64,000 nucleotides of DNA. It comes from Aequoribacter fuscus (GTDB taxonomy: Bacteria; Pseudomonadota; Gammaproteobacteria; Pseudomonadales; Halieaceae). Location of the stretch: positions 2,356,001 to 2,420,000 of the forward strand of contig NZ_CP036423.1 of NCBI RefSeq assembly GCF_009910365.1. The letters are read 5' to 3'. This document shows, piece by piece, positions 28,783 through 38,362 of the stretch. The position numbers and the translations under genes were made by a program. Below the pieces are notes generated by a model. It was given only the letters and a program-made list of their open reading frames with translations. It ran no database searches and was not told the origin of the DNA. How positions within the stretch are numbered: the stretch's first letter is position 1; the number at the start of each line of letters is the position of its first letter.

Positions 28783-29400
28783 TTAGGACAAGGTTTGATC
28801 AGCGTAGACCGAGGGGTCGATCACGCGACCATAGGTGTACCAGGTCTGTGCAGTAGGAATGGGGGGGCGAACTGCATCCGCCTCATGGGTCGACTGGCGT
28901 AATACAGCGTGTAAGGCCAACACATCGGGGGATTGTTGCTTGGGTTTAGAGCCCGCCAAGGCGTCGCCCGTAACGCTGTATTGAGCTCGAGCGTCAACAT
29001 CTGGAGCTTCCACTAAGTCCGAGCAGTCGAGCTCTACCCAAAAAGCAGCACTGTGGTTACTGCCGAATTGTGCCCCTTGCTGCCACGATGCCGACCAATC
29101 AAAGTCGCTGTGGCTTTGCGGCTTGTACAGAGGGTGTGTGGCCGCCGGTGCTTCCCCTGCAATTAAACTCGGCAGGGCCGCAATATTGACCGCCAACGAC
29201 TTAATCGTGGCGCGCGCTTTTAACTCAAGTGTGGTCGACCAGTTGGGCGACTCAAAGAATTGCTCGGCCTTCCACTCACTGACATCGCGCGAAGTAAGGT
29301 CTTCACCAGGTTCGGTCGATTGCGCACTCAGACCCAATGGCAGACCCACCAACAGCGCCGACGCAAGCGTCTTAGACCAGCGTCGCCAGTCTTCGCTCAT
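28783..29400 (-). CDS. Secreted protein of unknown function in the secM position
   Basis: I recognise no domain. The 205-residue product from ATG 29400 has a clear signal peptide: WRRWSK, then a hydrophobic stretch and LGLSA|QS near 26. An upstream in-frame ATG at 29439 would add 13 residues; neither start has a good ribosome site. The mature part is hydrophilic with no second membrane segment. The tail holds RPPIP, then TWYTYGRVIDP ten residues before the end. E. coli has secM, a secreted arrest-peptide monitor, at exactly this place between lpxC and secA. A similar role is inference from position, secretion and the following hairpin. Confidence 0.7.
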   Translation of the reverse strand: MSEDWRRWSKTLASALLVGLPLGLSAQSTEPGEDLTSRDVSEWKAEQFFESPNWSTTLELKARATIKSLAVNIAALPSLIAGEAPAATHPLYKPQSHSDFDWSASWQQGAQFGSNHSAAFWVELDCSDLVEAPDVDARAQYSVTGDALAGSKPKQQSPDVLALHAVLRQSTHEADAVRPPIPTAQTWYTYGRVIDPSVYADQTLS

Positions 29401-29500
29401 CGCACGATAAGGTAGTTTGCCAGGGAACTTAAAACTCATGAGTAGCGGCTACGCCATAGGAATAGTAGGCGCACAATATGCCACAACAGGGGTGCAAACT

Positions 29501-29523
29501 CCAAGGTTAGAAGGCAACCTTGG
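29501..29523 (-). other. Hairpin after lpxC
   Basis: CCAAGGTT (29523-29516 on the minus strand) pairs perfectly with AACCTTGG (29508-29501), with a 7-base loop. It lies about 30 bases after the lpxC stop. The following bases are AGTTTGC, too T-poor for a firm terminator; it may reduce read-through or protect the lpxC message end. Confidence 0.4.
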
Positions 29524-29554
29524 GCGTCAAAAAGTCACAAATGCAAGCAGTAAA

Positions 29555-30469
29555 TTAAACTGCCAGCGCCGACGAGGTTGCGTAAGAGATTGGGGCACGC
29601 TCTTGATCGTCGAAAGTGACCATCTCCCAGGCGTCTTCCTGCTCTAACAAACTGCGCAGCAGGCGGTTGTTAAGTGCATGACCCGATTTATGAGCACGGA
29701 ACTCACCGATTAAGCTAAAGCCTAAGAGGTATAAATCGCCAATGGCATCCAGAATTTTGTGCTTAACGAACTCGTCGTCGTAGCGCAAACCGTCTTCGTT
29801 CAGAATACGGTATTCGTCAACCACAATGGCATTATCGACGCTACCGCCCCGCGCCAAACCTTGTGAGCGCAAATATTCAATCTCGTGCATAAAACCAAAG
29901 GTACGTGCGCGCGAAATCTCTTTGACGAAACTGGTGCTCGAAAAATCGACCTCTGCACTGGCTTTGCGGTTGCGAAACACAGGGTGGTCAAAGTCGATGG
30001 TAAACGCCACTTTAAAGCCATCAAAGGGCAAGAAGGTCGCGGTTTTTTCACCATCAGTTACCGTCACTTCTTTCTTGATGCGAATAAAACGTTTCAAGGC
30101 GGGCTGTTCTTCGATACCCGCCGATTGAATCAAAAACACAAAAGGACCGGCACTACCGTCCATAATGGGAACCTCGGCAGCGCTGACATCGATAAACGCG
30201 TTATCGATGCCAAGGCCCGCCATGGCACTTAGCAGATGTTCAACGGTGGAGACACGCTGCCCATCGGCAATCAAGGTGGTGGAGAGAGTCGTATCACCTA
30301 CGTTAAGCGCTCTGGCGGGTATTTCTACAGGAGGTGACAGATCAACACGTCGAAACACAATGCCGTTGTCAATCGGTGCCGGCGACAAACCCAGGTAGAC
30401 TTTTTCCCCTGTGTGTAAGCCGATACCCGTTGCTTTAATCGGGTTGCGCAATGTGCGTTGTCTAATCAT
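29555..30469 (-). CDS. lpxC: UDP-3-O-acyl-N-acetylglucosamine deacetylase LpxC
   Basis: This 304-residue zinc deacetylase is the committed step of lipid A synthesis. His78 in [17 protein letters not shown] and the His/Asp of [17 protein letters not shown] supply the zinc site, and the C-terminal HKSGHALNN loop holds the catalytic His. Length matches E. coli LpxC (305). The C-terminal Ala-Leu-Ala-Val resembles the non-polar tail that directs FtsH degradation in E. coli LpxC. Confidence 0.98.
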   Translation of the reverse strand: MIRQRTLRNPIKATGIGLHTGEKVYLGLSPAPIDNGIVFRRVDLSPPVEIPARALNVGDTTLSTTLIADGQRVSTVEHLLSAMAGLGIDNAFIDVSAAEVPIMDGSAGPFVFLIQSAGIEEQPALKRFIRIKKEVTVTDGEKTATFLPFDGFKVAFTIDFDHPVFRNRKASAEVDFSSTSFVKEISRARTFGFMHEIEYLRSQGLARGGSVDNAIVVDEYRILNEDGLRYDDEFVKHKILDAIGDLYLLGFSLIGEFRAHKSGHALNNRLLRSLLEQEDAWEMVTFDDQERAPISYATSSALAV

Positions 30470-30491
30470 CTTCTTGTTGGCCCTTTTTATG

Positions 30492-30512
30492 TTAACCGCC
30501 GCATGCGGTTAA
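30492..30512 (-). other. Hairpin between ftsZ and lpxC
   Basis: TTAACCGC and GCGGTTAA form a perfect 8-bp stem with a 5-base loop, 7 bases after the ftsZ stop and 22 bases before lpxC. On the minus strand the next bases are CATAAAAAGG, not a T tract, so it is more likely a message-stability or attenuating element than a terminator. Confidence 0.4.
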
Positions 30513-30519
30513 TGAGCGC

Positions 30520-31686
30520 TTAGTCCGCTTGGCGACGCAAGAACGCAGGAATGTCAAAATAATCACCCCCTGCATCAAGGTCGGGCAGCTGACGCGCTGT
30601 ATTCCCCTCTACTTCCGCCTGACGACGCTTAATCGTTGGGCGATCGAAGTCCCTGTAATCTGGCTTAGCCTCACCCGATGAAGCCACGCTTACGGGTTTG
30701 ACAACAGAAATCGGCTTTTTCTCCTCACCGATGCGATTTAATCCCGTTGCGACCACAGTGACCTTAATTTCGTCGTGCATGTCTGGGTCGATAACGGTAC
30801 CCACCACAACGGTGGCGTCTTCCGACGCAAACTCTTCAATCGTGTCACCCACATCAGAGAACTCGCCTAAAGCCAAATCTAGACCTGCGGTGATGTTCAC
30901 CAAAATGCCGCGGGCGCCGCGCAGATCGATGTCGTCGAGTAGCGGACTTTGAATCGCTTTTTCGGCGGCTTCACGCGCTCGGTCTTCGCCGCTAGCTCGG
31001 CCGGTTCCCATCATGGCCATACCCATCTCTGACATAACGGTCTTCACGTCGGCGAAATCGACGTTGATCATACCCGGACGGATAATCAAATCTGCAATGC
31101 CTTGGACGGCGCCCAAGAGTACATCATTCGCCTCGCGGAAGGCATCCAATAAGCTGGTATTTTTCCCCAAAACCTCCAGCAGACGCTCGTTCGGGATGGT
31201 GATTAACGAGTCGACGTACTGCTCGAGTTCGGCCAAACCTTGAGCCGCGATCGAGTTCCGTTTTTTGCCTTCAAACGAGAATGGACGCGTCACAACGGCA
31301 ACGGTCAAGATGCCCAAGTCACGAGCTACCTCGGCCACGACCGGCGCAGCACCGGTACCCGTACCGCCACCCATACCCGCGGTAATAAACACCATATCCG
31401 CGCCGCGAATCGACTCGGCAATACGGTCGCGGTCGGCAAGCGCTGCGTCGCGTCCCACCATTGGATTGGCACCGGCGCCCAAACCTTTAGTGATGTCACC
31501 GCCCAACTGTAAGCGCGTTTTAGAATCGATATCGTTCAAAGCCTGCGCATCGGTATTGGCACAGATAAAATCGACACCTTCGATTTGATTCGCAATCATG
31601 TGCTTCACGGCATTACCGCCACCGCCGCCAACACCCACAACTTTGATGACTGCTGATTCTGGTACGTTATCAATAAGTTCAAACAT
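30520..31686 (-). CDS. ftsZ: Cell division GTPase FtsZ
   Basis: This 388-residue tubulin homologue forms the Z ring. The GTP-binding signature GGGTGTG is at 106-112, and the T7-loop region contains NVDFADVKTVM. The conserved C-terminal peptide DYFDIPAFLRRQAD binds FtsA and ZipA. I choose ATG 31686 (MFELIDN) with a strong GAGGAAG site. An in-frame extension upstream has no such support. Confidence 0.98.
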   Translation of the reverse strand: MFELIDNVPESAVIKVVGVGGGGGNAVKHMIANQIEGVDFICANTDAQALNDIDSKTRLQLGGDITKGLGAGANPMVGRDAALADRDRIAESIRGADMVFITAGMGGGTGTGAAPVVAEVARDLGILTVAVVTRPFSFEGKKRNSIAAQGLAELEQYVDSLITIPNERLLEVLGKNTSLLDAFREANDVLLGAVQGIADLIIRPGMINVDFADVKTVMSEMGMAMMGTGRASGEDRAREAAEKAIQSPLLDDIDLRGARGILVNITAGLDLALGEFSDVGDTIEEFASEDATVVVGTVIDPDMHDEIKVTVVATGLNRIGEEKKPISVVKPVSVASSGEAKPDYRDFDRPTIKRRQAEVEGNTARQLPDLDAGGDYFDIPAFLRRQAD

Positions 31687-31749
31687 AGCTACTTCCTCTC
31701 TCCTGTCACTGACGTGACGTTTCTCCACAGAACGGCCTAAGCCGCACTT

Positions 31750-32988
31750 TTAATAATTTGATTGCATCCACTCTTTCAACTTGGCCAGCAAGCCTGGACC
31801 TTCAGCACGTTTGCGACGGCCTTTGGCGTTGTTCTGGCGTGAATGTGCTGCGCCATATTCCAGCAAGCCTACAGCCGTTGCATAAATTGGGTTGCGGACA
31901 ATGTCAGTTAAGCCTTTGACCCGTGTCGGAGCTCCTACACGTACGGGCATGTGAAAGATCTCTTCGGCAAGCTCAACCACACCTTCCATCTTCGAAGTCC
32001 CGCCGGTTAGGACGACACCCGCAGGAATAAGGTCTTCAAAGCCACTGCGACGCAGCTCGGCTTGGACCAAGGTAAACAGCTCGTCATACCTTGGCTCTAC
32101 GACTTCCGCAAGCGATTGGCGCGACAGATCCCGTGGCGGGCGATCACCGACGCTGGGCACTTTGATGGTCTCGTCTGCCGAGGCCAACTGAGTCAGGGCA
32201 CAGGCGTATTTGATCTTGATTTCTTCGGCGTATTGCGTGGGGGTCCGCAAAGCCATAGCGATGTCGTTAGTGACTTGATCACCTGCGATCGGAATGACTC
32301 CGGTGTGACGAATCGAGCCCTCGGTGTAGATAGCGATATCGCTGGTACCGCCACCAATATCCACCATACAGACGCCTAATTCGCGCTCGTCGTCGGTCAG
32401 CACCGAGTAGCTCGAAGCGACCTGTTCAAGGATAATTTCATCAACGTCTAAACCGCAGCGCTTAATGCACTTTTCGATGTTCTGGGCCGCGTTTACGGCG
32501 CAGGTAACCAGATGCACTTTTGCTTCTAAACGCACGCCCGACATCCCCAAGGGCTCACGAATACCCTCCTGATTGTCGATCACGTACTCCTGCGGCAGTA
32601 TGTGTAGAATTTTTTGGTCCGCAGGAATCGCGACCGCTTGCGCGGCATCCAGCACGCGCTCGAGGTCAGCGTCGATCACCTCGCCATCTTTAATCGCCAC
32701 AATGCCGTGCGAATTCAAGCTGCGCACATGACTCCCCGCAATACCCACATACACCGAGCTAATCTGGCAGCCTGCCATCAACTCAGCTTCTTCAATCGCG
32801 CGCTGCACCGACTGAACCGTAGACTCGATATTGACTACAACACCCTTTTTCATGCCGCGCGAAGGGTGTGATCCCATGCCGATGATTTCGGTATCACCAT
32901 TGGCATCGACCTCGGCCACCAAGGCAACGACTTTTGATGTGCCAATATCGAGCCCCACAATGATTCGGTTTTGTGTCTGACTCACCAT
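31750..32988 (-). CDS. ftsA: Cell division protein FtsA
   Basis: This 412-residue actin-like protein tethers FtsZ to the membrane. The phosphate-1 motif is VGLDIGTSKV near residues 11-20, with CMVDIGGGTSDIAIY and VLTGGTSKMEG as later ATPase motifs. The C-terminal amphipathic helix LLAKLKEWMQSNY is the membrane-targeting sequence. The ATG at 32988 abuts the ftsQ stop and has a GGGGGAG-type site. Confidence 0.98.
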   Translation of the reverse strand: MVSQTQNRIIVGLDIGTSKVVALVAEVDANGDTEIIGMGSHPSRGMKKGVVVNIESTVQSVQRAIEEAELMAGCQISSVYVGIAGSHVRSLNSHGIVAIKDGEVIDADLERVLDAAQAVAIPADQKILHILPQEYVIDNQEGIREPLGMSGVRLEAKVHLVTCAVNAAQNIEKCIKRCGLDVDEIILEQVASSYSVLTDDERELGVCMVDIGGGTSDIAIYTEGSIRHTGVIPIAGDQVTNDIAMALRTPTQYAEEIKIKYACALTQLASADETIKVPSVGDRPPRDLSRQSLAEVVEPRYDELFTLVQAELRRSGFEDLIPAGVVLTGGTSKMEGVVELAEEIFHMPVRVGAPTRVKGLTDIVRNPIYATAVGLLEYGAAHSRQNNAKGRRKRAEGPGLLAKLKEWMQSNY

Positions 32989-32989
32989 A

Positions 32990-33769
32990 TTAATCTCCCC
33001 CTCCGCTTCGGCTCGCGAACCCCGAAAGCACCTGCACTTGATTTGGATTTGCCACGGCCAAGGCGTTGCGATAGCGCACATCAATTGCCAAAGCTGCGTC
33101 GCTGTCAGCGCCGTAACGTTCATGCCAATCTAAAAATCGCTGAAAGCGCGTTAATTGCGCCCGACGCCCAAGCTTTACACTCAGACCGTTGTGCATTAAG
33201 ACACTCAATTGCCCCAGCGAGTCCATGCTAAGACTCTCAAGGCGGAGGGCGGTATCGCCCAGCAATGCCGACAGTTGCAGATACAGATCCATAAGCTCTG
33301 ACTGCTGATTTAAATCGCCCGAGAGTTTGGGTAACACCAGACCCTCGCTCCCCGGCACGGGCTCAAACACCTGCCCCTCAGAATTCAAGAACGATCCGTC
33401 ACCCCACAAGGCAACCGGTGTGTGAGGCTTAATCTCTAAGCGCATCGTATTCGGCCACACCCGCGTCGCCGCGGCGGATTGGATCCAGGGTAAGGTTTCC
33501 AATAGCGCTTCGGTTTGTTCTAGCTCCCAGTCCGCTGCGGTTTCAGCGACGTTTTCAACCAGCCACCCTTGAAGCGCCTGACGGTGTAACTCGCCGATTT
33601 CACCCACAATGACGACCCGTTCCAGAGGCTGAGTCACGATATTAACGAACACCGTTGTCATGCCAGCCAATACCAAGGTAAGGGCCAGGACAGACGGTAG
33701 TGACTGCCCAAAACGACGAGCCTGCGCCAGCCCTGAGTAATATTTTTGCAGGAGCTGGGCTTTCTTCAT
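32990..33769 (-). CDS. ftsQ: Cell division protein FtsQ
   Basis: This 259-residue bitopic protein of the FtsQLB complex has a basic N-terminus, one membrane helix (about 27-46), and a periplasmic POTRA domain starting ERVVIVGEIGELHRQAL, then WIQSAAATRVWPNTMRLEIK. The following beta domain ends near residue 235. It overlaps ddlB by four bases (ATGA). Confidence 0.94.
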   Translation of the reverse strand: MKKAQLLQKYYSGLAQARRFGQSLPSVLALTLVLAGMTTVFVNIVTQPLERVVIVGEIGELHRQALQGWLVENVAETAADWELEQTEALLETLPWIQSAAATRVWPNTMRLEIKPHTPVALWGDGSFLNSEGQVFEPVPGSEGLVLPKLSGDLNQQSELMDLYLQLSALLGDTALRLESLSMDSLGQLSVLMHNGLSVKLGRRAQLTRFQRFLDWHERYGADSDAALAIDVRYRNALAVANPNQVQVLSGFASRSGGGD

Positions 33770-34698
33770 GAGTGCACCTCGACTCGAGCCAAGCTCAACT
33801 CAATGATCTCGCGCAATAAGCCCTGCACACTCAACCCAGCGGCTTTGGCCGCCATTGGCACTAGGCTGTGCGAGGTCATTCCAGGCACCGTGTTGGCTTC
33901 TAAGATGTAGGGCTGGCCTTGCTGATCCACCATAAAATCGACTCGCCCCCAAACCGCACAATCAATCGCTTTAAAAGCCGCAAGCGCTAGGTCCGCGAGC
34001 TCCGCCTCTCGCTCTTTACTTAAACCGCAGGGGCAAAAGTACTGGGTATCGTTCGAAACATACTTAGCGTGGTAGTCATAAAAGATTTCGTGGGCCTGCA
34101 AGCGAATAGCCGGTAGCGCGCGATCGCCCAGAATGGCGACCGTATACTCTTCACCAACAATACGTCGCTCGGCAAATACCGGGCCTTGATACTCGCTTGC
34201 ACTCTTGTAGGCCTGAGCCAGCTCTTCCGCTGAGCTCGCAATACTCATGCCGATACTCGAGCCTTCATAAGCAGGTTTTACAAAAACCTCACCAAGGGAC
34301 TGTATGACCGCTTCAAAATCGGTGTCAGACGCCAATACAGCGGCTTCAGCAACAGGCAAACCCGCATCTCGCCAAATCGCTTTGCTGCGCAACTTGTCCA
34401 TTCCCAGTGCGGCACCGAGTACGCCTGAACCCGATTGCGGCAAGCCCAAGGTCGCCAATAAACCCTGCACCGAACCATTCTCGCCCGAGCCACCGTGCAG
34501 AATATTAAACACAAAATCGACGCCATCGAGCTGTTCGAGCCAATTGCTGTTCACTGGATCGACCGATCGCACCTGTGCGCACAGAGGCGCTAAATTGTCG
34601 ACCACGGTCGCTCCACTCATCAGCGACACTTCTCGCTCTGATGAAGTGCCACCTAACAGGACAGCGACGACGCATTGATCAAGGGCTTTAGTGAACAT
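33766..34698 (-). CDS. ddlB: D-alanine--D-alanine ligase
   Basis: This 310-residue ATP-grasp enzyme makes the D-Ala-D-Ala dipeptide. It shows [17 protein letters not shown] at the N-terminus, the [16 protein letters not shown] lid region, and [23 protein letters not shown] at the metal site. The start at 34698 overlaps murC by 11 bases. Confidence 0.97.
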   Translation of the reverse strand: MFTKALDQCVVAVLLGGTSSEREVSLMSGATVVDNLAPLCAQVRSVDPVNSNWLEQLDGVDFVFNILHGGSGENGSVQGLLATLGLPQSGSGVLGAALGMDKLRSKAIWRDAGLPVAEAAVLASDTDFEAVIQSLGEVFVKPAYEGSSIGMSIASSAEELAQAYKSASEYQGPVFAERRIVGEEYTVAILGDRALPAIRLQAHEIFYDYHAKYVSNDTQYFCPCGLSKEREAELADLALAAFKAIDCAVWGRVDFMVDQQGQPYILEANTVPGMTSHSLVPMAAKAAGLSVQGLLREIIELSLARVEVHS

Positions 34699-36127
34699 GT
34701 TTAAGGCCCTCGTAATCCACTTGTACCAAATTGTGGGCCAAAGACGTGATGTTGCCCGCACCTTGGGTAATCAAGACGTCGTCGGCGGCAAGAATCGAGG
34801 CCAACAGCTCAGGAACCTCATCAATACCCGCAGCATAGATGGGGTCAACGAGGCCACGCTGGCGAATGCTACGAGCCAATGATTTACTGTCCGCACCCGG
34901 TATTTCAGCCTCACCGGCAGCATACACATCCAATAAAATCAGGACATCGCAGCGGCTTAATACCCGCACGAAGTCGTCGTAAAGATCACGTGTACGGGTA
35001 AAGCGATGCGGTTGATACACCATAACAACGCGTGATTCGGGCCACACTTGAGCCGCAGAATTTAATGTCGCCTCGACCTCCGTGGGGTGATGGCCATAGT
35101 CGTCAACCAAAACCGCTTGTCCACGCGCGTGCTGCAAGCGTCCCAACTGCTCAAAACGCCGCCCTACACCGGCGAAGTTGGCCAAACCATCTTGCACGGC
35201 CGCGATCGGTAAGCCCTCATCTAAGGCAACAGCCGCGGTGGCCGCAGCGTTGAGCACATTGTGTAAACCGGGTGAGTTAACCCGCAGCGCCAGCACCCCG
35301 TGATTAGGCGTCTGCAGTTGAAAATCGCTGGCTGCACCGGCAGCTTTAATACTGCGGATACAGTAGTCTGCGTCAGGGTCTTGACCATAGGTCAATATCG
35401 ACCGGTTAATCTGGGGGATCAATGCTTTGATTTCTGGGTCATCTAGGCACAATACTGCCGACCCGTAGAACGGCAGATTATGCAAAAATTCGATAAACGT
35501 TTTGCGAAGCTGCTGTAAATCGCCACCGTAGGTATCCATGTGATCCGCTTCGATGTTGGTCACCACCGATACCATTGGCGTTAAGTGTAAGAATGATGCG
35601 TCACTCTCATCCGCCTCAGCAATCAGGTAGTGACTGGCGCCGAGTTTCGCATTACTACCGGATTGATTGACCCGACCGCCAATGACGTATGTGGGGTCGA
35701 GCCCTGCTGCGGCAAATACGGAAGCGATCATACTGGTCGTCGTGGTTTTACCGTGCGTTCCAGCTACCGCAATACCGTGGCGATAGCGCATAAGCTCAGC
35801 CAGCATCTGTGCGCGCGGCACGGTTGGAATACGCGCATCGCGCGCCGCCTGATATTCTACGTTATCAGGCGCCACAGCTGTGGAAGTTACCACGACATCC
35901 ACATCCTTGACGTAGTCCGCTGAATGCCCGATGAACACCTCGACACCCGCTCGAACCAGACGTTCGGTCACCGCCGACTCGCGCATATCAGAGCCCGACA
36001 CTTGATAGCCTAGGTTCGCCAACACTTCGGCGATGCCGCTCATACCCGAACCGCCCACGCCAATAAAATGAATACGCTTGATGCGGCGCATCGCTGGTAC
36101 AGCAAAACTTTGGGGATTACGCGCCAC
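34688..36127 (-). CDS. murC: UDP-N-acetylmuramate--L-alanine ligase
   Basis: This 479-residue Mur ligase adds L-Ala to UDP-MurNAc. It has a Rossmann-like N-terminus ([12 protein letters not shown]), the ATP loop GTHGKTTT at 123-130 and [12 protein letters not shown] in the C-terminal domain. Its end overlaps ddlB and its start overlaps murG, as usual in tightly packed dcw clusters. Confidence 0.98.
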   Translation of the reverse strand: MARNPQSFAVPAMRRIKRIHFIGVGGSGMSGIAEVLANLGYQVSGSDMRESAVTERLVRAGVEVFIGHSADYVKDVDVVVTSTAVAPDNVEYQAARDARIPTVPRAQMLAELMRYRHGIAVAGTHGKTTTTSMIASVFAAAGLDPTYVIGGRVNQSGSNAKLGASHYLIAEADESDASFLHLTPMVSVVTNIEADHMDTYGGDLQQLRKTFIEFLHNLPFYGSAVLCLDDPEIKALIPQINRSILTYGQDPDADYCIRSIKAAGAASDFQLQTPNHGVLALRVNSPGLHNVLNAAATAAVALDEGLPIAAVQDGLANFAGVGRRFEQLGRLQHARGQAVLVDDYGHHPTEVEATLNSAAQVWPESRVVMVYQPHRFTRTRDLYDDFVRVLSRCDVLILLDVYAAGEAEIPGADSKSLARSIRQRGLVDPIYAAGIDEVPELLASILAADDVLITQGAGNITSLAHNLVQVDYEGLKHVH

Positions 36128-37214
36128 CTAGCACCTCCTCACAAGCTTGCACGATGCGATCCGTCGCGTCCGTTTTAGCCGCCTGTTTCGCGGCCCGAGA
36201 CATCGCCGCTAAGGTCTCAGGTTGACGCAACCACTGAGCCCATTGGCTCGACAAATCGGCCGCGTTGAGAGTGTCTTGCTCGATGACAATCGCCGCACCG
36301 GCGTTTACCAAGTGTTGCGCGTTTTTGCGTTGATGATCATCAATGGCAATGGGCAAAGGTATCAGCGCCGCAGGACACGCCGCGGCTAACAGCTCGGAAC
36401 AAGTGAGAGCACCCGCTCGAGCGACAACGACATCAGCCCAAGCAAAGGCTGCGGCCATATCGTCAATAAAGGGCGAGATACGGACGTGCGTGATACCCCG
36501 AGCGGCATACATTGCGCCAACATCGGCCATGTGTGCTTGTCCAACTTGGTGCCAAACAGATAAGCCATCGCTCGCTTCGTTAGTCTCAAATTGCGCGACC
36601 GCATCGGGAATGACTCGGTTAATCGCCAAAGCACCCTGCGAACCACCCAGTACCAATACGCGTAAATCGCGCTGGCCGTCAAAGGCTTGACGTTGCTCTC
36701 CGACCGCAACAATTTCGGCGCGCACTGGGTTACCCACCACCTCAGCGTTAACCGAAGCATTAAAAGCACCGTCGAACGCGGCGAAGATACGCGACGCAAT
36801 TCGGCGCAACCAGCGGTTAGTGCTACCCGCGACAGCGTTCTGTTCGTGAATAAATAGTGGTCGCCCCATCAGCATCGCAGCGACACCACCAGGGGCCGCC
36901 ACGTAGCCCCCCATACCGATCACCAACGAAGGGCGATGGCGCAACATCAAAAATGTGGCCTGCTCAATAGACCAGATCAATCGAGCAACACCACTGACGA
37001 TGCGCGTCAACGATTTGCCGCGCAGGCCCCTGACGGATAAGTTGTGCAGAGGAATGCCCGCGGCGGGAACGATACGCGCCTCGAGCCCAGCTTGCGTGCC
37101 CAACCAACTCACCCGATAACCTTTGACCTCCAGCGCTTTTGCCACCGCCAAGGCCGGAAAGATGTGACCACCTGTGCCACCTGCCATCATCATCACCAAG
37201 GGAGCCTTCTTCAT
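36117..37214 (-). CDS. murG: Undecaprenyl-PP-MurNAc-pentapeptide GlcNAc transferase MurG
   Basis: This 365-residue GT-B glycosyltransferase makes lipid II from lipid I at the inner face of the membrane. Glycine loops [10 protein letters not shown] near the start, [11 protein letters not shown], and VLGGSQGA in the C-terminal half are diagnostic. The start overlaps the ftsW stop by four bases. Confidence 0.98.
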   Translation of the reverse strand: MKKAPLVMMMAGGTGGHIFPALAVAKALEVKGYRVSWLGTQAGLEARIVPAAGIPLHNLSVRGLRGKSLTRIVSGVARLIWSIEQATFLMLRHRPSLVIGMGGYVAAPGGVAAMLMGRPLFIHEQNAVAGSTNRWLRRIASRIFAAFDGAFNASVNAEVVGNPVRAEIVAVGEQRQAFDGQRDLRVLVLGGSQGALAINRVIPDAVAQFETNEASDGLSVWHQVGQAHMADVGAMYAARGITHVRISPFIDDMAAAFAWADVVVARAGALTCSELLAAACPAALIPLPIAIDDHQRKNAQHLVNAGAAIVIEQDTLNAADLSSQWAQWLRQPETLAAMSRAAKQAAKTDATDRIVQACEEVLGGA

Positions 37215-38362
37215 GACTTAGGCCTCCTTGGTTCGGGTTTGTCACACTCCCGCGTCATGCGCAGAGCGATCGCTAACAAACACAGAGTCACAATCAAAGA
37301 GCTCCCGCCAAAGCTGATCATGGGCAGCGTTAGGCCTTTAGTGGGGAGCAAACCCATGCTCATGCCCATACTGACAAAGACTTGGCCAGAGAGCATCAAT
37401 GCAATTCCGGCGAAGACGTGACTCTCGAAGGTACGCTGTACCGACAGTGCCCGGCGGCTCCACCACAGCAACCGCGAAATGAGCGCGATAAACACCAACA
37501 GCAGACCGATCGAGCCAATAAAACCGGTTTCCTCGGCCCAAATTGAGAACACAAAATCGGTGTGGGCTTCTGGCAAGTAAAACAACTTCTGGACCGATTG
37601 ACCAAAACCCACGCCGGCCAACTCGCCACGCCCAAAGGCAATTAACGATTGAGTGAGCTGAAAGCCAGTGTTAAACGGGTCTGCCCACGGATCTTGGTAA
37701 GCCAAAAAGCGTTGTAAGCGATACGGCGCAAAGGCCACCATGCCCACACCGATCAACGCCAAACCGAGCGCAACAATCGTGAACTGCATCAAGCGCACGC
37801 CGGCCAGAAACAGCATACCTAAGGCCGTTCCGCAGACAATAACTGTGGCGCCAAAATCGGGCTCTAACAGTAACAACACGCTCAAAATACCCAGAATCAC
37901 GAGCGGCTTGATGAAGCCTGTCCAACTTTCACGGACCTCATCTTCGCGACGACGCAAGTAAGACGCCAAGAACAGTACCAACGCCGCTTTCGCCACTTCA
38001 GAGGGTTGTAGATTCACGATCACCAGTGGAATCCAGCGCTGTGCGCCATTCACTTCGCGCCCAACACCCGGAATAAGAACAACCACCAGTAAAGCGATTG
38101 CGATCAACAACCAGATCCACGAGGTACCGTCCCAGAACCGCGGCGGAATCTGGTACACCAGCGCGGCGGCAAGGGTCGCGACGCACAGATAGATTGCGTG
38201 CTTCATCGCGTGATACCACGCCCATCCGTAGGTCGTTTCTGCGTAGTCAACCGAGGCGCTGGCGATGGCCAGCAAACCCACACAGCACAACACACAGATG
38301 CACGTGATTAGCCAGCGGTCGAAAGCCGCAGCAGCTGGGTTAGAGGTCACCACGCTATTCAT
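37211..38362 (-). CDS. ftsW: Septal peptidoglycan polymerase FtsW (SEDS family)
   Basis: This 383-residue protein has about ten membrane helices. SEDS landmarks include PSEVAKAALVLFLASYL, the LLLEPDFGATV segment with the catalytic Asp, and LPTKGLTLPMISFGGSS near the end. I choose ATG 38362 with GGAGGTG upstream; it overlaps the murD end by eight bases. It works with FtsI, encoded in the same operon. Confidence 0.97.
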   Translation of the reverse strand: MNSVVTSNPAAAAFDRWLITCICVLCCVGLLAIASASVDYAETTYGWAWYHAMKHAIYLCVATLAAALVYQIPPRFWDGTSWIWLLIAIALLVVVLIPGVGREVNGAQRWIPLVIVNLQPSEVAKAALVLFLASYLRRREDEVRESWTGFIKPLVILGILSVLLLLEPDFGATVIVCGTALGMLFLAGVRLMQFTIVALGLALIGVGMVAFAPYRLQRFLAYQDPWADPFNTGFQLTQSLIAFGRGELAGVGFGQSVQKLFYLPEAHTDFVFSIWAEETGFIGSIGLLLVFIALISRLLWWSRRALSVQRTFESHVFAGIALMLSGQVFVSMGMSMGLLPTKGLTLPMISFGGSSLIVTLCLLAIALRMTRECDKPEPRRPKS

